Shown here one piece after another: positions 24,401 through 35,400 of a stretch of 64,000 nucleotides of DNA. Source of the DNA: Flammula alnicola (lineage: Eukaryota; Basidiomycota; Agaricomycetes; Agaricales; Strophariaceae). The stretch covers positions 248,001 to 312,000 of the forward strand of contig JADNRV010000031.1 of NCBI GenBank assembly GCA_015499995.1. Direction: 5' to 3'. The notes beneath the pieces were generated by a model that did no database searches, was not told where the DNA came from, and saw only the letters and a list, made by a program, of their open reading frames with translations. How positions within the stretch are numbered: position 1 is the stretch's first letter; every line of letters begins with the position of its first letter. Made by a program: the position numbers and the translations under genes.

Positions 24401-25909
24401 GGTCTTTGGGTTGCACAGTGGTTGAATTATTGACAGGTCGACCTCCGTATGCTGAGATCCTAAACAGCATGTCTGGTATGCTTTCTTCTCTTTCCAATGC
24501 TCTGGATATTCAGCTGATGCTTTCCTTTTTTCTTTTCATAGTCATGTTCCGCATCGTTGAAGATGATATGCCACCTTTGCCTGAAGGCTCCTCAGAGTTG
24601 CTGAAGGACTTCCTTGAACAATGTTTCCACAAAGATCCTACTCGTCGACCCAGCGCTGAGCTGCTCTGCGAACATCCTTGGCTCAAGAAGAATTGGGTAG
24701 CTTTGAAGGTTTGCATTTGTTTCTCCGTGTTAGTAATCCGACAACTGACAAGCATTGTAGGAGCTCCGACCTCAAGACAGCATTCCATTCCTTCGGCGAG
24801 TCAGCACTGACTTGCACAAGTCAGATGCTGTTCGGTACTTATCCCAGTTGGATGTTTCGGATTCTCCTATCTCAGCATCACCCAAGCGCGATGATGTCGG
24901 AAAGATATCTCCCATTGGCCGTCGGACCTCTGCTGCATCAGTCCGGCCTCTTGATAACGAATTCTCGCCTCGTGAACATACATTTGTCAAGACGACTTTC
25001 AGCAAACGTAAGTTTATATTCTACGTCATTCCTTCTAGGTTCGTTCTAACCGACTGGAAAACCGAATTTAGCCATGGTATGCCGTGTATGTCAGCTGAGC
25101 GTCAAAAAAACTGCAGTCCTGTGTTCCCAATGCAGCCTCATTTCCCATGCCAAATGTGCCGTCAATGCACCGCCGACCTGCGATCTACGCGCACAACTAC
25201 TCCTTTACGCTCAGTACGCTCAAAACGGAAACCCTGCGAGCGCATATTCGAACCCGGCAGACATCATCAACGATATCGCTCAGAATGTCGCCATGTCAGA
25301 TATACCCTTCGTCGAGCACAATACGCCAGGAACTAGCATGGATTCTCCTCAACCTCCTCGCTCGCCTTCGCAGGCAAATAATGCGGAGCATCCACCTACA
25401 GCTTTCAAGTTTATGGCTGCCTTCAGGCGCTCTCGTACCAATTTGTCGCCCGAACCAGTAGCCATAACCCCTTCGTCTTCATCCACGCCTCCTTCAAAAG
25501 ACCCAGATGAGATACCGGTACGAAGAGGCCGACTGTACTGCAGAAACGACAAGAGCGACCTTTATCGGTGACCAGTGACAGTACGGGTTTGAGCAGTTTG
25601 CGAAGCGCGGCAACTGCAGCTGAAAGCTTTTCGAGTCGCCAGAACACTGGGCAGCGGTCACAGGTTTCGGGCGGTGACGCTGACAAGGCAAAGAGACATC
25701 TTTCTGAAGGTACTGCTTTGGACCGTGCGCGATCATCCAAAATCACCTCTTCGGCACGTTCAGAGGCCACGAACGAGCATGAGCGCGACGATGTCCGTTC
25801 CCCCGATCGCCAGTTGCCTGGCTCTCTTCCGACAGATACAAGAAAACAAACAAAGAAACATAACCCAAATCGTCATCCTCCAGCAATTGTACACTTCAGT
25901 AGATACTAG
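18495..25909 (+). CDS. SepH/Cdc7 (Cdc15)-type STE kinase with calponin-homology and C1 domains
   Basis: This is a septation-initiation-network-type STE kinase. The start ATG at 18495 opens MAAAFLLSTKPATGPFHHHK. A Ser/Pro-rich N-terminal half is followed by a CH-like domain (about 20460-21110): CREVLKPPPHMCRTEQGLRD, LFVDALKDGYVLCQ, intron 20770-20878, LMNKLRSSSIVRPD, NITKFLAACASYGLPDEDLF. The CH domain carries a poly-Gly insert. The kinase domain (about 23770-24690) has GRGQFGSVY, VAVKRI, HCDLKAANIL, DFGVSLNL, GTPNWMAPE and DIWSLGC. HCD replaces HRD, which I recall as usual in fungal SepH kinases. A C1-type finger (about 24975-25180) keeps the spacing H-x12-C-x2-C-x10-C-x2-C-x4-H-x2-C-x7-C. 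The linker between CH and kinase domains changes frame at least five times, with further changes near 19950 and 25530, so only the domains are secure. Confidence 0.8.
20011..20037 (+). repeat. CAC trinucleotide run
   Basis: About nine CAC repeats in the N-terminal half of the kinase gene. They encode poly-His in the frame that continues into the CH domain, and poly-Pro or poly-Thr in the other two. The frame of the gene changes just upstream. Confidence 0.7.
20648..20712 (+). repeat. GGN-rich repeat encoding poly-Gly inside the CH domain
   Basis: Runs of GGT/GGC/GGA/GAG triplets interrupt the calponin-homology domain of the large kinase gene and would encode a flexible glycine-rich loop. A second GGA run is at about 21136-21168, just after the domain. 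Confidence 0.7.
20778..20829 (+). repeat. Pyrimidine microsatellite (TTCC/TTTC) inside an intron
   Basis: A long run of CTTT and CTTC units fills most of the 109-nt intron that splits the CH domain of the kinase gene. It would serve as the polypyrimidine tract. Confidence 0.75.
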
Positions 25910-26549
25910 TGATATTCTCTCCTTTTTCACATGCCATCCATCTGCATTCATTCTTTTTATGGGACAATGGAGTCCAATTTTTTATATCTCCTGCATCATT
26001 CGAACAGTTGTTTATATCGTCTCTTAACGCATACCTGTACTTGTATAAATCTGCATCGTCCTCGTTTTACCCACCACCACCAATGATGTTCCTGGAGCTA
26101 GATTAGCAACTTCTTTTATCAAGTTGGGTTCTGGGTCCTTTCTTCCTGCATATGCTCCTCGCACTGTCGGGGTATATTTTCTTTGAACGATTTTTCTGTG
26201 ATAGTCATAATCTAGCTGGTTGTTATTAGTAGTAGTATATACACGGCATGGAATCACAAGCACCCCTCAAATGAAATGTCGCCTGTCTGGGATGATCCTA
26301 ATTAAAGTTTAATCGAGGCTTGAGCTTGATTCCATGTAGACTCGAGCACTGCTAGTAAGCGTATTTCGGCGACACGTGCTCCAGTAGTAAATATTATCTC
26401 TGGCCAGAAGGATTGAAATGCACTGTATTTGAGTAGTGACATCTGAATATTATTGAATCCTGAAAGCCACACCAAACTCCTTGTACGCTTTTCAAGTATA
26501 TCCATCTTATCTTCAGAATCAAGCGCCCAAGATACTCTAGCTCTCACTG

Positions 26550-26874
26550 CGTGCGTTATCTACCCCGAATCCAATTACTGGGAAATCAATTTTCCTTGCT
26601 GGCAGTATCGACATCATATATGGGGCTTGCGGTCGACTGGCAAGCCTCTATCGTAGACACCTTGACATCACAATCTTGAATCCACAACGGCCTCACTGGG
26701 GACTCGGAATGGAAGCAAGACATCGACTTTGCACCCTTTCGCGAGCAAGTAGATTGGGAGCTAGACACGCAGGACAAGGCGGATGTGTTCGCGATGTATC
26801 TAGGGCCAGATTCCATGTCGCCTATTAGTCTGTTGGAATTGGGTCTTTATGCAAGATCGGGAGCGTCCAGTTAA
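26550..26874 (+). pseudogene. Nucleoside 2-deoxyribosyltransferase-like gene, broken
   Basis: Three plus-strand frames together read a protein of the nucleoside 2-deoxyribosyltransferase-like family. The segments in order are VIYPESN; TGKSIFLAGSIDIIYG; AVDWQASIVDTLTS; ITILNPQRPHW; and DSEWKQDIDFAPFREQVDWE, DKADVFAMYLGPDSMSPISL, LELGLYARSGASS, with a stop at 26872-26874. The family hallmarks FLAGSI near the N-terminus and the SPISLLELG glutamate are present. At least three frame changes are needed. The usual segment after LELGL (a CCPxGFxRxGNV-like stretch, from memory) is missing, so the gene looks truncated as well as frame-broken. No start codon is assigned. It is unlikely to make full-length protein as it stands. 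Confidence 0.6.
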
Positions 26875-27231
26875 GATAACCGATAGCTTTGAAAGGTGCG
26901 TCGGGATGCTGCTATACAGAGCTCCTAATCGGGGGATTTGCCATAACCCGCTTATTTATTTAAGCGCCCTTGCTTGAGCGCCTAGTACTGATCGATCACC
27001 TTTCGAAGGTTTGCGGCAACTCTAGCGATCTAGTAGTGCATGGCTCATTATCCCCTAAAGTTACCTACTCCAACAGTCTTACGTAGCGGAACAGCAGTGC
27101 TCGGTACCTCCAGAGCCTCGTTACAAAGTGGGCGTGCGATAGGTGTATTCTTGTGGCCATAAGATTAAGCAAATCGAGATTCAAATATCCAAGGATCAGA
27201 CTATTTTCCAGGCGTTACAGTAAATTTACTT

Positions 27232-27492
27232 TAAATCCAGCAATACAAGGATCTTGGACGAGGTGATCGCAACCGACATGCCAGTTTGGAGGGTGTGCGC
27301 ATTGCAGAGGCCGTCAGGATGGACATGGATCCCAATGATATCACATCTGACGGGTTGGATGTTCCCGAGGGCTTGACAAGTGAATTCGAGAGGCGCTTTC
27401 TACAGGTTCTTATGGACGCAGCCAGCGTATGCATATGTTACAGAGAGGCAAAACAGAAAAGATTTCAGGATGGTGCTGCAACCAAGGTTTGA
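27232..27492 (+). CDS. Unrecognised short open frame
   Basis: An open frame with ordinary protein-like composition reads DLGRGDRNRHASLEGVRIAE and, further on, DMDPNDITSDGLDVPEGLTS then EFERRFLQVLMDAASVCICY, ending at TTTGA near 27492. There is no clear start, domain or neighbour that explains it. It may be a remnant or a chance frame. Confidence 0.22.
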
Positions 27493-28006
27493 TCCTATCC
27501 ATTACGAGGTCTAGATCTTGTTCATAGAAATTTAGGCGTTTATTCGAAAGACAAGTAGTGGTGTCCCAAGAGCGGTGATTGACAAATCGGTTTCCTGCCC
27601 AAATTGACAGGTCGCATTGTTAGAGTGCTCTCTCCGACTCGGAGTCACATATTGCCGGCCTCTAGACATTGGCATCGAATGCCATGATGATTAGGAGACA
27701 TGGGGAAGCATGTGGAGGAAGTATATATTGCCAACATGCTGGAACGCAGTGGCCAATAAGAACCATATATTCCAGAGATAGAACGGAAAGATAACGACAC
27801 AATGAACCAATCTGGACAAGGAGAAATAATTCAGAGGAGTATCGAGAGAAAGAGAAAAACTGGGACGCTCCACTGGTATCTTGAAGACAATAATACATGG
27901 GCCCGCCGGTTCAACCAAGAAAATTCTCAAGGACGCCGCCCAGTGACTATTGATGGCGGAGACTCATTGGGTAGGGACATTCGCTTTCACCGGAATCGTG
28001 TACTGC

Positions 28007-28030
28007 CATGACATGCATATACATGTCATG
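28007..28030. other. 24-bp near-perfect palindrome
   Basis: CATGACATG and CATGTCATG arms of nine bases are separated by a six-base loop, about 290 bp upstream of the Nudix gene. It could form a hairpin or bind a dimeric factor. No function is assigned. Confidence 0.5.
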
Positions 28031-28319
28031 AATAGCAAGGACGAGATGATATGCCTTGAACCAATGGTAAGTTATGAAAAGCAAAGCGGTGAAATTGAGC
28101 GCTTTCAAGAACGTGCGAATAAATAGGAGTACACAACGCGTCTTCTTCGGAGGAACTTTTTGACAAATCATGATACTCAGGGCTGTTCACTTTTTTTATG
28201 AAGCTAAAGTGTAAAGATGCTTCAGAAGAGTCCAACGAGGTCTCCTCACAGCTTTCACTGATATCTCACACCAGTCCGGTTCCCCGCCACCCCAGCTCTC
28301 TACTCACGACCCTTTGACC

Positions 28320-29740
28320 ATGCAAACTCAATGCTTTAACCGTCGAGCGACCCATCTGACTCTCAGAGCCTTCGAGGCCTCTGTATTTCCTCAACGTTGG
28401 ACCCATCGCAATATTCTGCGCACATATCACGCTGATTTGGCCCCAGTCGAACCCCTCAAACTTCCTCGAGGACACCACAGTCTGCTGTCTTTGGTTCATG
28501 AATGCAACAACCTCATCCTTCCCCATAACCCATGGCACATAGAGAAACACCACACCATTGCGACGCGAACCTCGAGTGGGGGTACTGTCAATGAAGAAAC
28601 TGTCGTACCTTTCCTTATATCTCATGACCAGCAAGAAATTCCCATTGGGTTCATAAGGCCGCAGGTCGTGTCGGCGTTAGAGGAGGACCACCAAAAACAC
28701 CTCGTTTCCGGCGCGGCATCGCCCTGGGACCTCAGATACTCTAACGAACAGCCAAAAGTTCTCAAGTCCGTGGCTTTCGCCGAGTGGGTGAATGAAGGAG
28801 GGAAATATACACGCACCATGCACATGGAGAGGTTAGTCTCTGAGTGGAAGAAGCACAATGTGTTCAAGGAAATTTTGAGAGGTATAATCTCGTCCGTCTC
28901 AGAGAAATAATTAAATATGGCTGATGATACTGTGTGTCCAGGGTGGAGCGACGAGGCCTATCCAGTATATACCCATCCACCGCAGGAAGTCAATGCAACC
29001 CACGAACCCGTGGCTTTCGCCATTGAGCGCGCCGCCCTTCCTTTATTTGGCCTCGTCAATTTTGGGGCACTACTCACAGGTAAGATCGAAATGTTCCCTT
29101 TTTTCTCGAACAAGTTCACGAACAGACCTTATTTTTCTAGCCTACGTTCGCGATCCATCGACTGGTAGAATGATGTTGTGGATACCCCGTCGATCTCTAA
29201 ATAAACGAACGTAAGTGACTTTGAGATCTTTTCGCAGAAGTCAACCCAGTTGAAGAGACTCGTCATTTTAGGTGGCCTGGTAAGCTAGACGTCACAGCGG
29301 GCGGAGGCATGGGACTGGGCGACTCGGCAATGGAGACTATCATTCGCGAAGCGGCAGAAGAGGCTCTCCTGGACCAGGACTATGTGCAACAATGGATCCG
29401 GCCCGTTGGTGTTCTGCCTTTTCCCAATCGCTCACCTGGAGGCTGGATTCTTCCTGGGATGTACTATCTCTTCGACCTCCCATTGCCTTCCGACGGCTCG
29501 ATAATCCCTCGAATTAATGCCCTAGACGGCGAGGTGGAGAAGTTCGAGCTCCTTGAGGTCGAAACTGTCCTTCAGCACTTACTAGAAGGCAAATTCAAGT
29601 CCAGCTCCGCGCTGGCCATCGTCGATTTCTTGGTGAGGCACGGGTATATCACCGAGAAGACAGATCCACGGTATCTAGACGTCTGTCGGCTACTCAAAAC
29701 CGATATCAAGCTTCCTGTAGCTTGGAGAGCCCGCTCATGA
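28320..29740 (+). CDS. DUF4743-Nudix hydrolase (thiamine-diphosphate-damage type)
   Basis: Family members such as yeast YJR142W hydrolyse oxidised or analogue forms of thiamine diphosphate. The start ATG at 28320 gives MQTQCFNRRATH. The N-terminal DUF4743 region includes IPIGFIRPQVVSAL, SVAFAEWVNEGGKYTRTMHM and GWSDEAYPVYTH. The Nudix part includes AYVRDPSTGRMMLWIPRRS, WPGKLDVTAGGGMGLGD and the Nudix helix REAAEEALL. The Nudix box has Asp where Glu is canonical and Leu where Gly is canonical, both of which fit this divergent subfamily. Three introns join in phase; the first is 28882-28941. The frame is unbroken throughout, ending PVAWRARS at 29740. It is convergent with Pol32, with about 190 bp between them. 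Confidence 0.85.
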
Positions 29741-29926
29741 TTTGCTCATGTCCACGGTCCATATATGTGGCTGGGATAATCAAACCAACAGTGTACTTAG
29801 AACTTTGCCTACTCATGCCCACTCACTGTCCTTCTATTGTATTAGAACATAACATAAATTATTCGCTGTATATACCAACTAGAGCATACCACAAGTCTCG
29901 GTGCTGTCCATGCAAACCATAGAATC

Positions 29927-32040
29927 TCATAATCCAGCTTTTGCTTTCTTATGTTTTCTTCGCACCAAAAAATTAAGCTTCTGTTGACCCTTGCCCTTGA
30001 CATTTACTGTTTTCGCCGCAGGTTTAGATTTAGTGGCGGCAGCGGTCGGTTTAGCGGGAGCCTTCTTCGGCGGGGCCTCCTTCTCGATCGCAGGCGGTGG
30101 CGGCATCTCCTCATTTTCATCCTCCTTCTTAACCGCTGCAGCTTTCGGCTTTGCTTTAGCCTTTGCCTTCGCCGGTTCTGGCTCGTCTCCTTCCTCGACG
30201 GATTCCCAGTCCGAATAATCTTCCTTGCCTGGAAAACGATGCTATCAGTGAAATTTCTATGCAAGTATAAGAAAGCGAAACTTACGCATGTAGCCATTCG
30301 CGTCGACTGTTCTCCGAGTCTTTGTTAGTTTTCGCTTCTTCAGGCCATTACGCCCAACAGGGACCACTGTCTTCGGTTTCCTAGGCTTCACCTTGGGTTT
30401 TGCGGGCACATCCTCCGCCATGCTGATGTCTTCCTCTTGCGCCGCCACAGAGCTATCATCGCCGTCGTCGTCGTCGCGTTCATTTGAACTGGCGTTCGTT
30501 GATGGCACGCGCGACACCCTTTCTACTTGGTCTGCAGAACAATTAACTGATGAACAAGACTTATGGCGATACTTTCAGACATACCGTCGTCAATATCCAT
30601 CAACGCCGCCGCTTTGCGCTCAGCTTCAGAATCGTCAGTACTTTCTGTTCTGAAACTTGCTCTGGACTTGCGTCTTGTGGGCCTCGTAGAGATGGTGTCC
30701 TCTTCATCATCCGAGAGTACGACTCGGCGTTTGGCCCTGGCGTTACTTTCTGATGCTATGGCCCGATTTTCTGGCGTCCTCTCTCTTGTTTCCAGCCCTA
30801 CTGAGGACTTGCGCTTAACGCCTCTCTGCTAGCGGTAATTGAGTCGATGCAATCGAGGCGCATATAACACTAAAAGGCTACTCACAGCAGGCTGTTCATT
30901 GCCCTCTTTTGCAGGTGCCACCTCTTTCGCACTTGTGCTTGCAATGTCCTTCACACTTGACACACTCGCAGCCCGAGAAGGAGCTTTCGCGGCAGGTTTG
31001 GAGAAGAACAACTTTTTCTTATCCACAGCAGATTCCTCCTTCTTTATTTTGATCGCTGCGGTTTCTTTCGGCTTCGAGAAAAATTCAAGTTTTCCGGTAG
31101 CTTTTGGCTTCTCCTTGGCTTTATCGGCAGCTGCACTCGAGGCCTCTTTTCCTTCTGCTTTAGCAACCGGTTTAGACTCTGGTACTGCGGGTTTCAATTT
31201 GGATGGACCAGCAACTGGTGCAGGTGGTTGAGCCTTTTTCTTCGAAGCGCCCACCTGGTTATGTCTTTAGAGTCTCTCGATGGCCATGTATTTTCAGAAG
31301 CGTACCTTAATTCCACGGCCTACAACGCGTCCGATTGTGGCAGCAAATTCTTTCCCCTTTGCTTTATCTGTATCTCTTATATACGCTGTAGGTGCGCAAA
31401 GTAAACCAGCATCCTATGGGTTCAGAAAGGACATCCTCAAAATTAATATTTCTGAGCAAAGGAGATAGTCACGTACGTGTAAGGCAGAGGGTGATAAACT
31501 GTACACATGAATAGAGTGTATTTCTTCGTAGGAGGCTCTCGCGGCTATCCAAGCGTTAAAAGAGGGGTTGTCGGGCATGTGTCCAAAGGCTTACCTTCAA
31601 GGTCCCTCTCATTCACAATCATGATCTTCGTTTGCGGCACCTCATCGCCGTCGTATTCCTCCCCCTGACTAGCTGTTGGCATGCTATCCATATCAACGTC
31701 CTCGTCATATCCCTCCTGAGAAGCATTCTTAACCGTGCCGCTCAAGAAGAAGGTGGCAAGACAGGTTTGAGATTGATAGGGCGCGTTGTGATGATACGTC
31801 GCGAGTTCACTGGGCAGACACGCTTTCAATAGTCGAATATGGCCTGTATGCCATTTGAGACTCACTTCTTCGCAGTATTGACGTGTATCGAGAAGTGTCT
31901 GCTCAACGAGCGATATGTTACCTGCAAGAGAGGAACATCAGAAGGCGGCCAGCGTTGTATTGAATGAAAAGGAGACATACAATGTTCTTCTCGATGAATA
32001 TTTGTTTCGTTAAATAGTCGGCAATCGCTTGTGTTGTCAT
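29927..32040 (-). CDS. cdc27: DNA polymerase delta subunit 3 (Pol32/Cdc27)
   Basis: This is the non-catalytic subunit that links polymerase delta to PCNA and supports processive and break-induced replication. The ATG at 32040 opens MTTQAIADYLTKQIFIEKNI, followed across an intron by VTYRSLSRHFSIHVNTAKN and ELATYHHNAPYQSQ, the winged-helix N-terminus that contacts the B subunit. The rest is a long lysine/acidic disordered region, as expected. Near the C-terminus is TKTRRTVDANGYM then GKEDYSDWESVEEGDE, a motif I recall from Pol32 proteins. The C-terminus reads GKGQQKLNFLVRRKHKKAKA. This resembles a PCNA-interacting box but lacks paired aromatics; one extra T in the local T run would give QQKLNFFGAKKT. 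MCB and E-box hexamers lie upstream. Confidence 0.85.
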
Positions 32041-32175
32041 TCTTACCCTCGGTGAAGTAGAGATGTGGGTTTGAAGTGCGTGCCGTCAATGGAGAGTGAA
32101 GCTTTGAACCTTGAAGCGTCAGAACGTGACGCCAGGAATCATGTCTGGAACGGCGTCACAGAAAATAGATTGCAT

Positions 32176-32196
32176 CACGTGAATTTCCTCACGCGT
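32176..32196. promoter_or_regulatory. CACGTG and ACGCGT pair upstream of Pol32
   Basis: CACGTG at 32176-32181 and ACGCGT at 32191-32196 sit 136-156 bp upstream of the Pol32 start, in the 441-bp divergent interval shared with the EF-hand/ZZ gene. ACGCGT is the MluI cell-cycle box bound by MBF, which in yeasts drives G1/S transcription of replication genes; this fits Pol32. Confidence 0.5.
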
Positions 32197-32481
32197 CTGT
32201 GACAAGCCAAGCTTAAGTCGTAAGCAAGCGATTCAACTCTTCTTCAACTAGACACCTTTCAAGTTCGTTCTTTGCAAGACACCCACAACGGTCAGACAGG
32301 CTTAGCAGTCACGAAATTTACTTGGATAGGAGTCAAAATGACATATCCGAACATTTCGGTCTATTTCCACATCCAGCGAAGCGAAGTCCATCACATGCAT
32401 ATAGCTGCCTATCGGGAACGCTAAACTTGCGGTGAACACACGCAAAAGCACTGTGTGTTGGTTGACACTTCCATCGCAGCT

Positions 32482-35400
32482 ATGAACTTTACCTCTGATT
32501 CAGAGCCGCCAACGGAAATCCAACTCGGTTTTTCCTTTCCGGAACCATCTCCTCTCATCCATGATACGTCGATAACCTTTCGGCTGGAGAGTCCGTACAA
32601 AGCTCCTATTCCACCAACTTCGTCCACCGTAGAGGAGGAACATAGCGAACAACTTCGGAGGGACTTGGATCGTTTCTATAAAGAGAACAAGCAAAAGATC
32701 GAGAACTCTTTGGATGTTGGATCGCAAGAAAAGGAAAGCAAAGGCGCAGATGTGGACAGTGCCATCGATGTTTTCCTGCAAACGGCTAGTGTGGTACTGG
32801 AGGGCCTGACGGCTCTCGGAAATATTCATCCCGTCATCGGTGGTGCGTATTGTATCTCCCATATTATTCCCGATCCTAACTGGCGTGATTCCAACTGCTA
32901 GTTGCTATCTTCGCATTTCAAGGGGTCATCAAACTGGATCTCGCAAGACGAGACAATGACAAAAAGGTTCTCGCGGTTATACTTCAAATGCAAAACATGA
33001 TGAGTGCGCTGTTTCAGTATGTTCCTAGATATCGGATCAAGTTCGACAAGACTTGCTAAATACTCGGCTTCAACAGACTCCGTGAATTGAGGGGCGTTCA
33101 TTTGCATGAAACGAGCAAAGATCAGGAGAAAGGAGCGCTACAAAGGCTAATCGAAGTGGTCGCTCAAAACATCACTTCCTGCAGAAGTGATCTTGCGTAT
33201 TACACCAAGCGAAAGTTCATTTGTCAGTCTGTTTTTTTCCAATTGAAGCGCTCCTATATTCTAATGCCACTTCATTAGCAAAGTTGATCAGCGCCAAAAA
33301 TTATGAACAGCTATTCGCAGATCATATCCAAATATTCGTCCTGAGGCGATCTGAACTCCAAACGGCAATAGCAACTTACACTGCTCTCGGCGTAGATGCT
33401 GCGAATATGGCGATTATCGAGGTGGGGAACAAACTGGAGAGCATGGACAAGAAATTCGAAACCATGATTCTGGCGATATTTCGGAAACTCGATACCCCTC
33501 GTGAGCGAGATATCTTTAAGTTCTTGGACAAAAATGGAGGAGCACAGAAGTGCGTCGAAATGACGAACTCCTAAGGAAGCTTCTCTCGGATTCTGGAGAA
33601 TCCTTGGCGACGGGGAAGACGGGTCAAGATGATTTCGCGACTTTACAAACATCTTTGAAGGATGAACTATCTGCCGACTTAAAGCAGATTCTGGAAAAGA
33701 ATCAAGCGCGCTTCGAGAGGCTCCTCAATGTACAGAACAATAACATGAAGCGTATTTCCGACCAGATGGAGGATCAAGGACAAGTGATGTATGACCACAC
33801 CACTAAACTTGGCGAGATCCTTAACAAGGTTACGACGGTTATGGTATACGAGGAAGGAAGGTTTAGGAAAAAGGAAGTCAAACTCAAGGACCCGGTATGA
33901 ACCTGCGTAAATCTTTATGATCGTCGCTAACTCTTCCTCTTGCCTCTTGTCCTTAGGAAATTCAGCAAGTTTGGGAACGCATGGTACATTCGAGATTACC
34001 TCAATCGAGTGGCAAACTTACCTTTCTCTCAGGGCCTGGATAGAAGAAGCGTCAAGGCGACACACTTTGTTCTCACTTTCCGAGATCACATTCTCATGGG
34101 CTACTCCACGCCTTCCACTCCACAGCCGCGACGTCCGACGGATCTCAACGATGATCAGCCGTCTGTGCTATTGTTCTCTACTGCACCTGCCCCCTCTTCA
34201 GACAAAGTATTGCTTCCTGCTCAAGAGGATCCCGAAACAGAAACAAATCAATGGATGTTGGAATATATCGATGCGGCCTACGTGCAGCCCATTATCGAGG
34301 CCATCGATGACGACGGGTCCGGCTTCATAAGCGTACAAGAAGCGAGTAAATTTGCCCTTGCGCGGCCCAAAGAATTAAGGTATAACTATCACTCGGACAA
34401 CTATTCATCTGCTAATTTCCAAGATATCATCCATAGTTTGCTGCACTGGATGGCCTATTGGGCGGCCGGTAAGTGGCGCATCCTTTCTTACTTCCCCATT
34501 TTAACATCCACCAAGGATGGCACATCAACATCACGAATTATCGATGGAATATCTATTCCGTTTTACTCGAAATGCATGATGCACTTCCATCCATTCACTT
34601 AGCCAATAGGTCATACATCGATGAGTATCTCAGCGAGATTCCCTTTCGACGAGTGGAAGCTGTTCTCCGATCTATACGACCCCTCCCGGACAGCGCCGAC
34701 AAGGAATCAAAGCTATCCGAGATGGCAAATTCTATCGCTAATGCTGAGTTGCAACGTCTCTTGGCAAATTTGAACGAGATGTCCTTCATCTTAGAATCGT
34801 CCCTTGATGTAAATGCTGTAGGTGGTACTGAACGGGTTGAAACTGTAAGCAATTTTGATGTCTCATTTACTGAATTAACGGATGTGATATTAACGATCAA
34901 TTGACAGTGGATTTTACCATTGTTATACCTTGTCTTGAAACATCATCTCGCTATCATGAAACTTGCTCAGAAGCTTGTCCTGGACCCTGTCGAACTGTCG
35001 ACTCACACCACTTCTCTCAGATCGATATTTCTGGTTTTCGACGACCGCATGCACAACCTTGAAGGTATTGCCATCGTTGTTGGCTATAAATATCACGTCA
35101 CTGATGTCCCATCTATTTTGCTAGCAAAGTTTCGTCAGGTACATCGAGACGTTGATGCTCGGTTTGAAAGTTTTGCATATGGAATGGTAAGTAATTCTCT
35201 GTCAAGACAGACGACCCCAGAGCTAATAAAAACCTAGTTTTTTACTTCGTTCAAGAAAAAGGAATATGCACCCTCGGAGAACACTACTATGACATCCAGA
35301 GAGCGACAATATCTGTGCCATCCTCTGGCCATATCCGAGGCAGAAGAGATCACGGACAGCTCTATTCTTGCAAAGCCTCCGGGAGAAAACTTCGAATTTG

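Larger units (their letters stand above)
25910..28319. other. Gene-poor interval
   Basis: Apart from the deoxyribosyltransferase fragment and one unrecognised open frame, this stretch holds only AT-rich sequence, the likely 3' UTR of the kinase gene and a 24-bp palindrome at 28007. Confidence 0.6.

Noticed and set aside
25518..25543. 26-nt GT...AG intron near the end of the kinase gene
   Set aside because: Too short to splice; a frame break is more likely.
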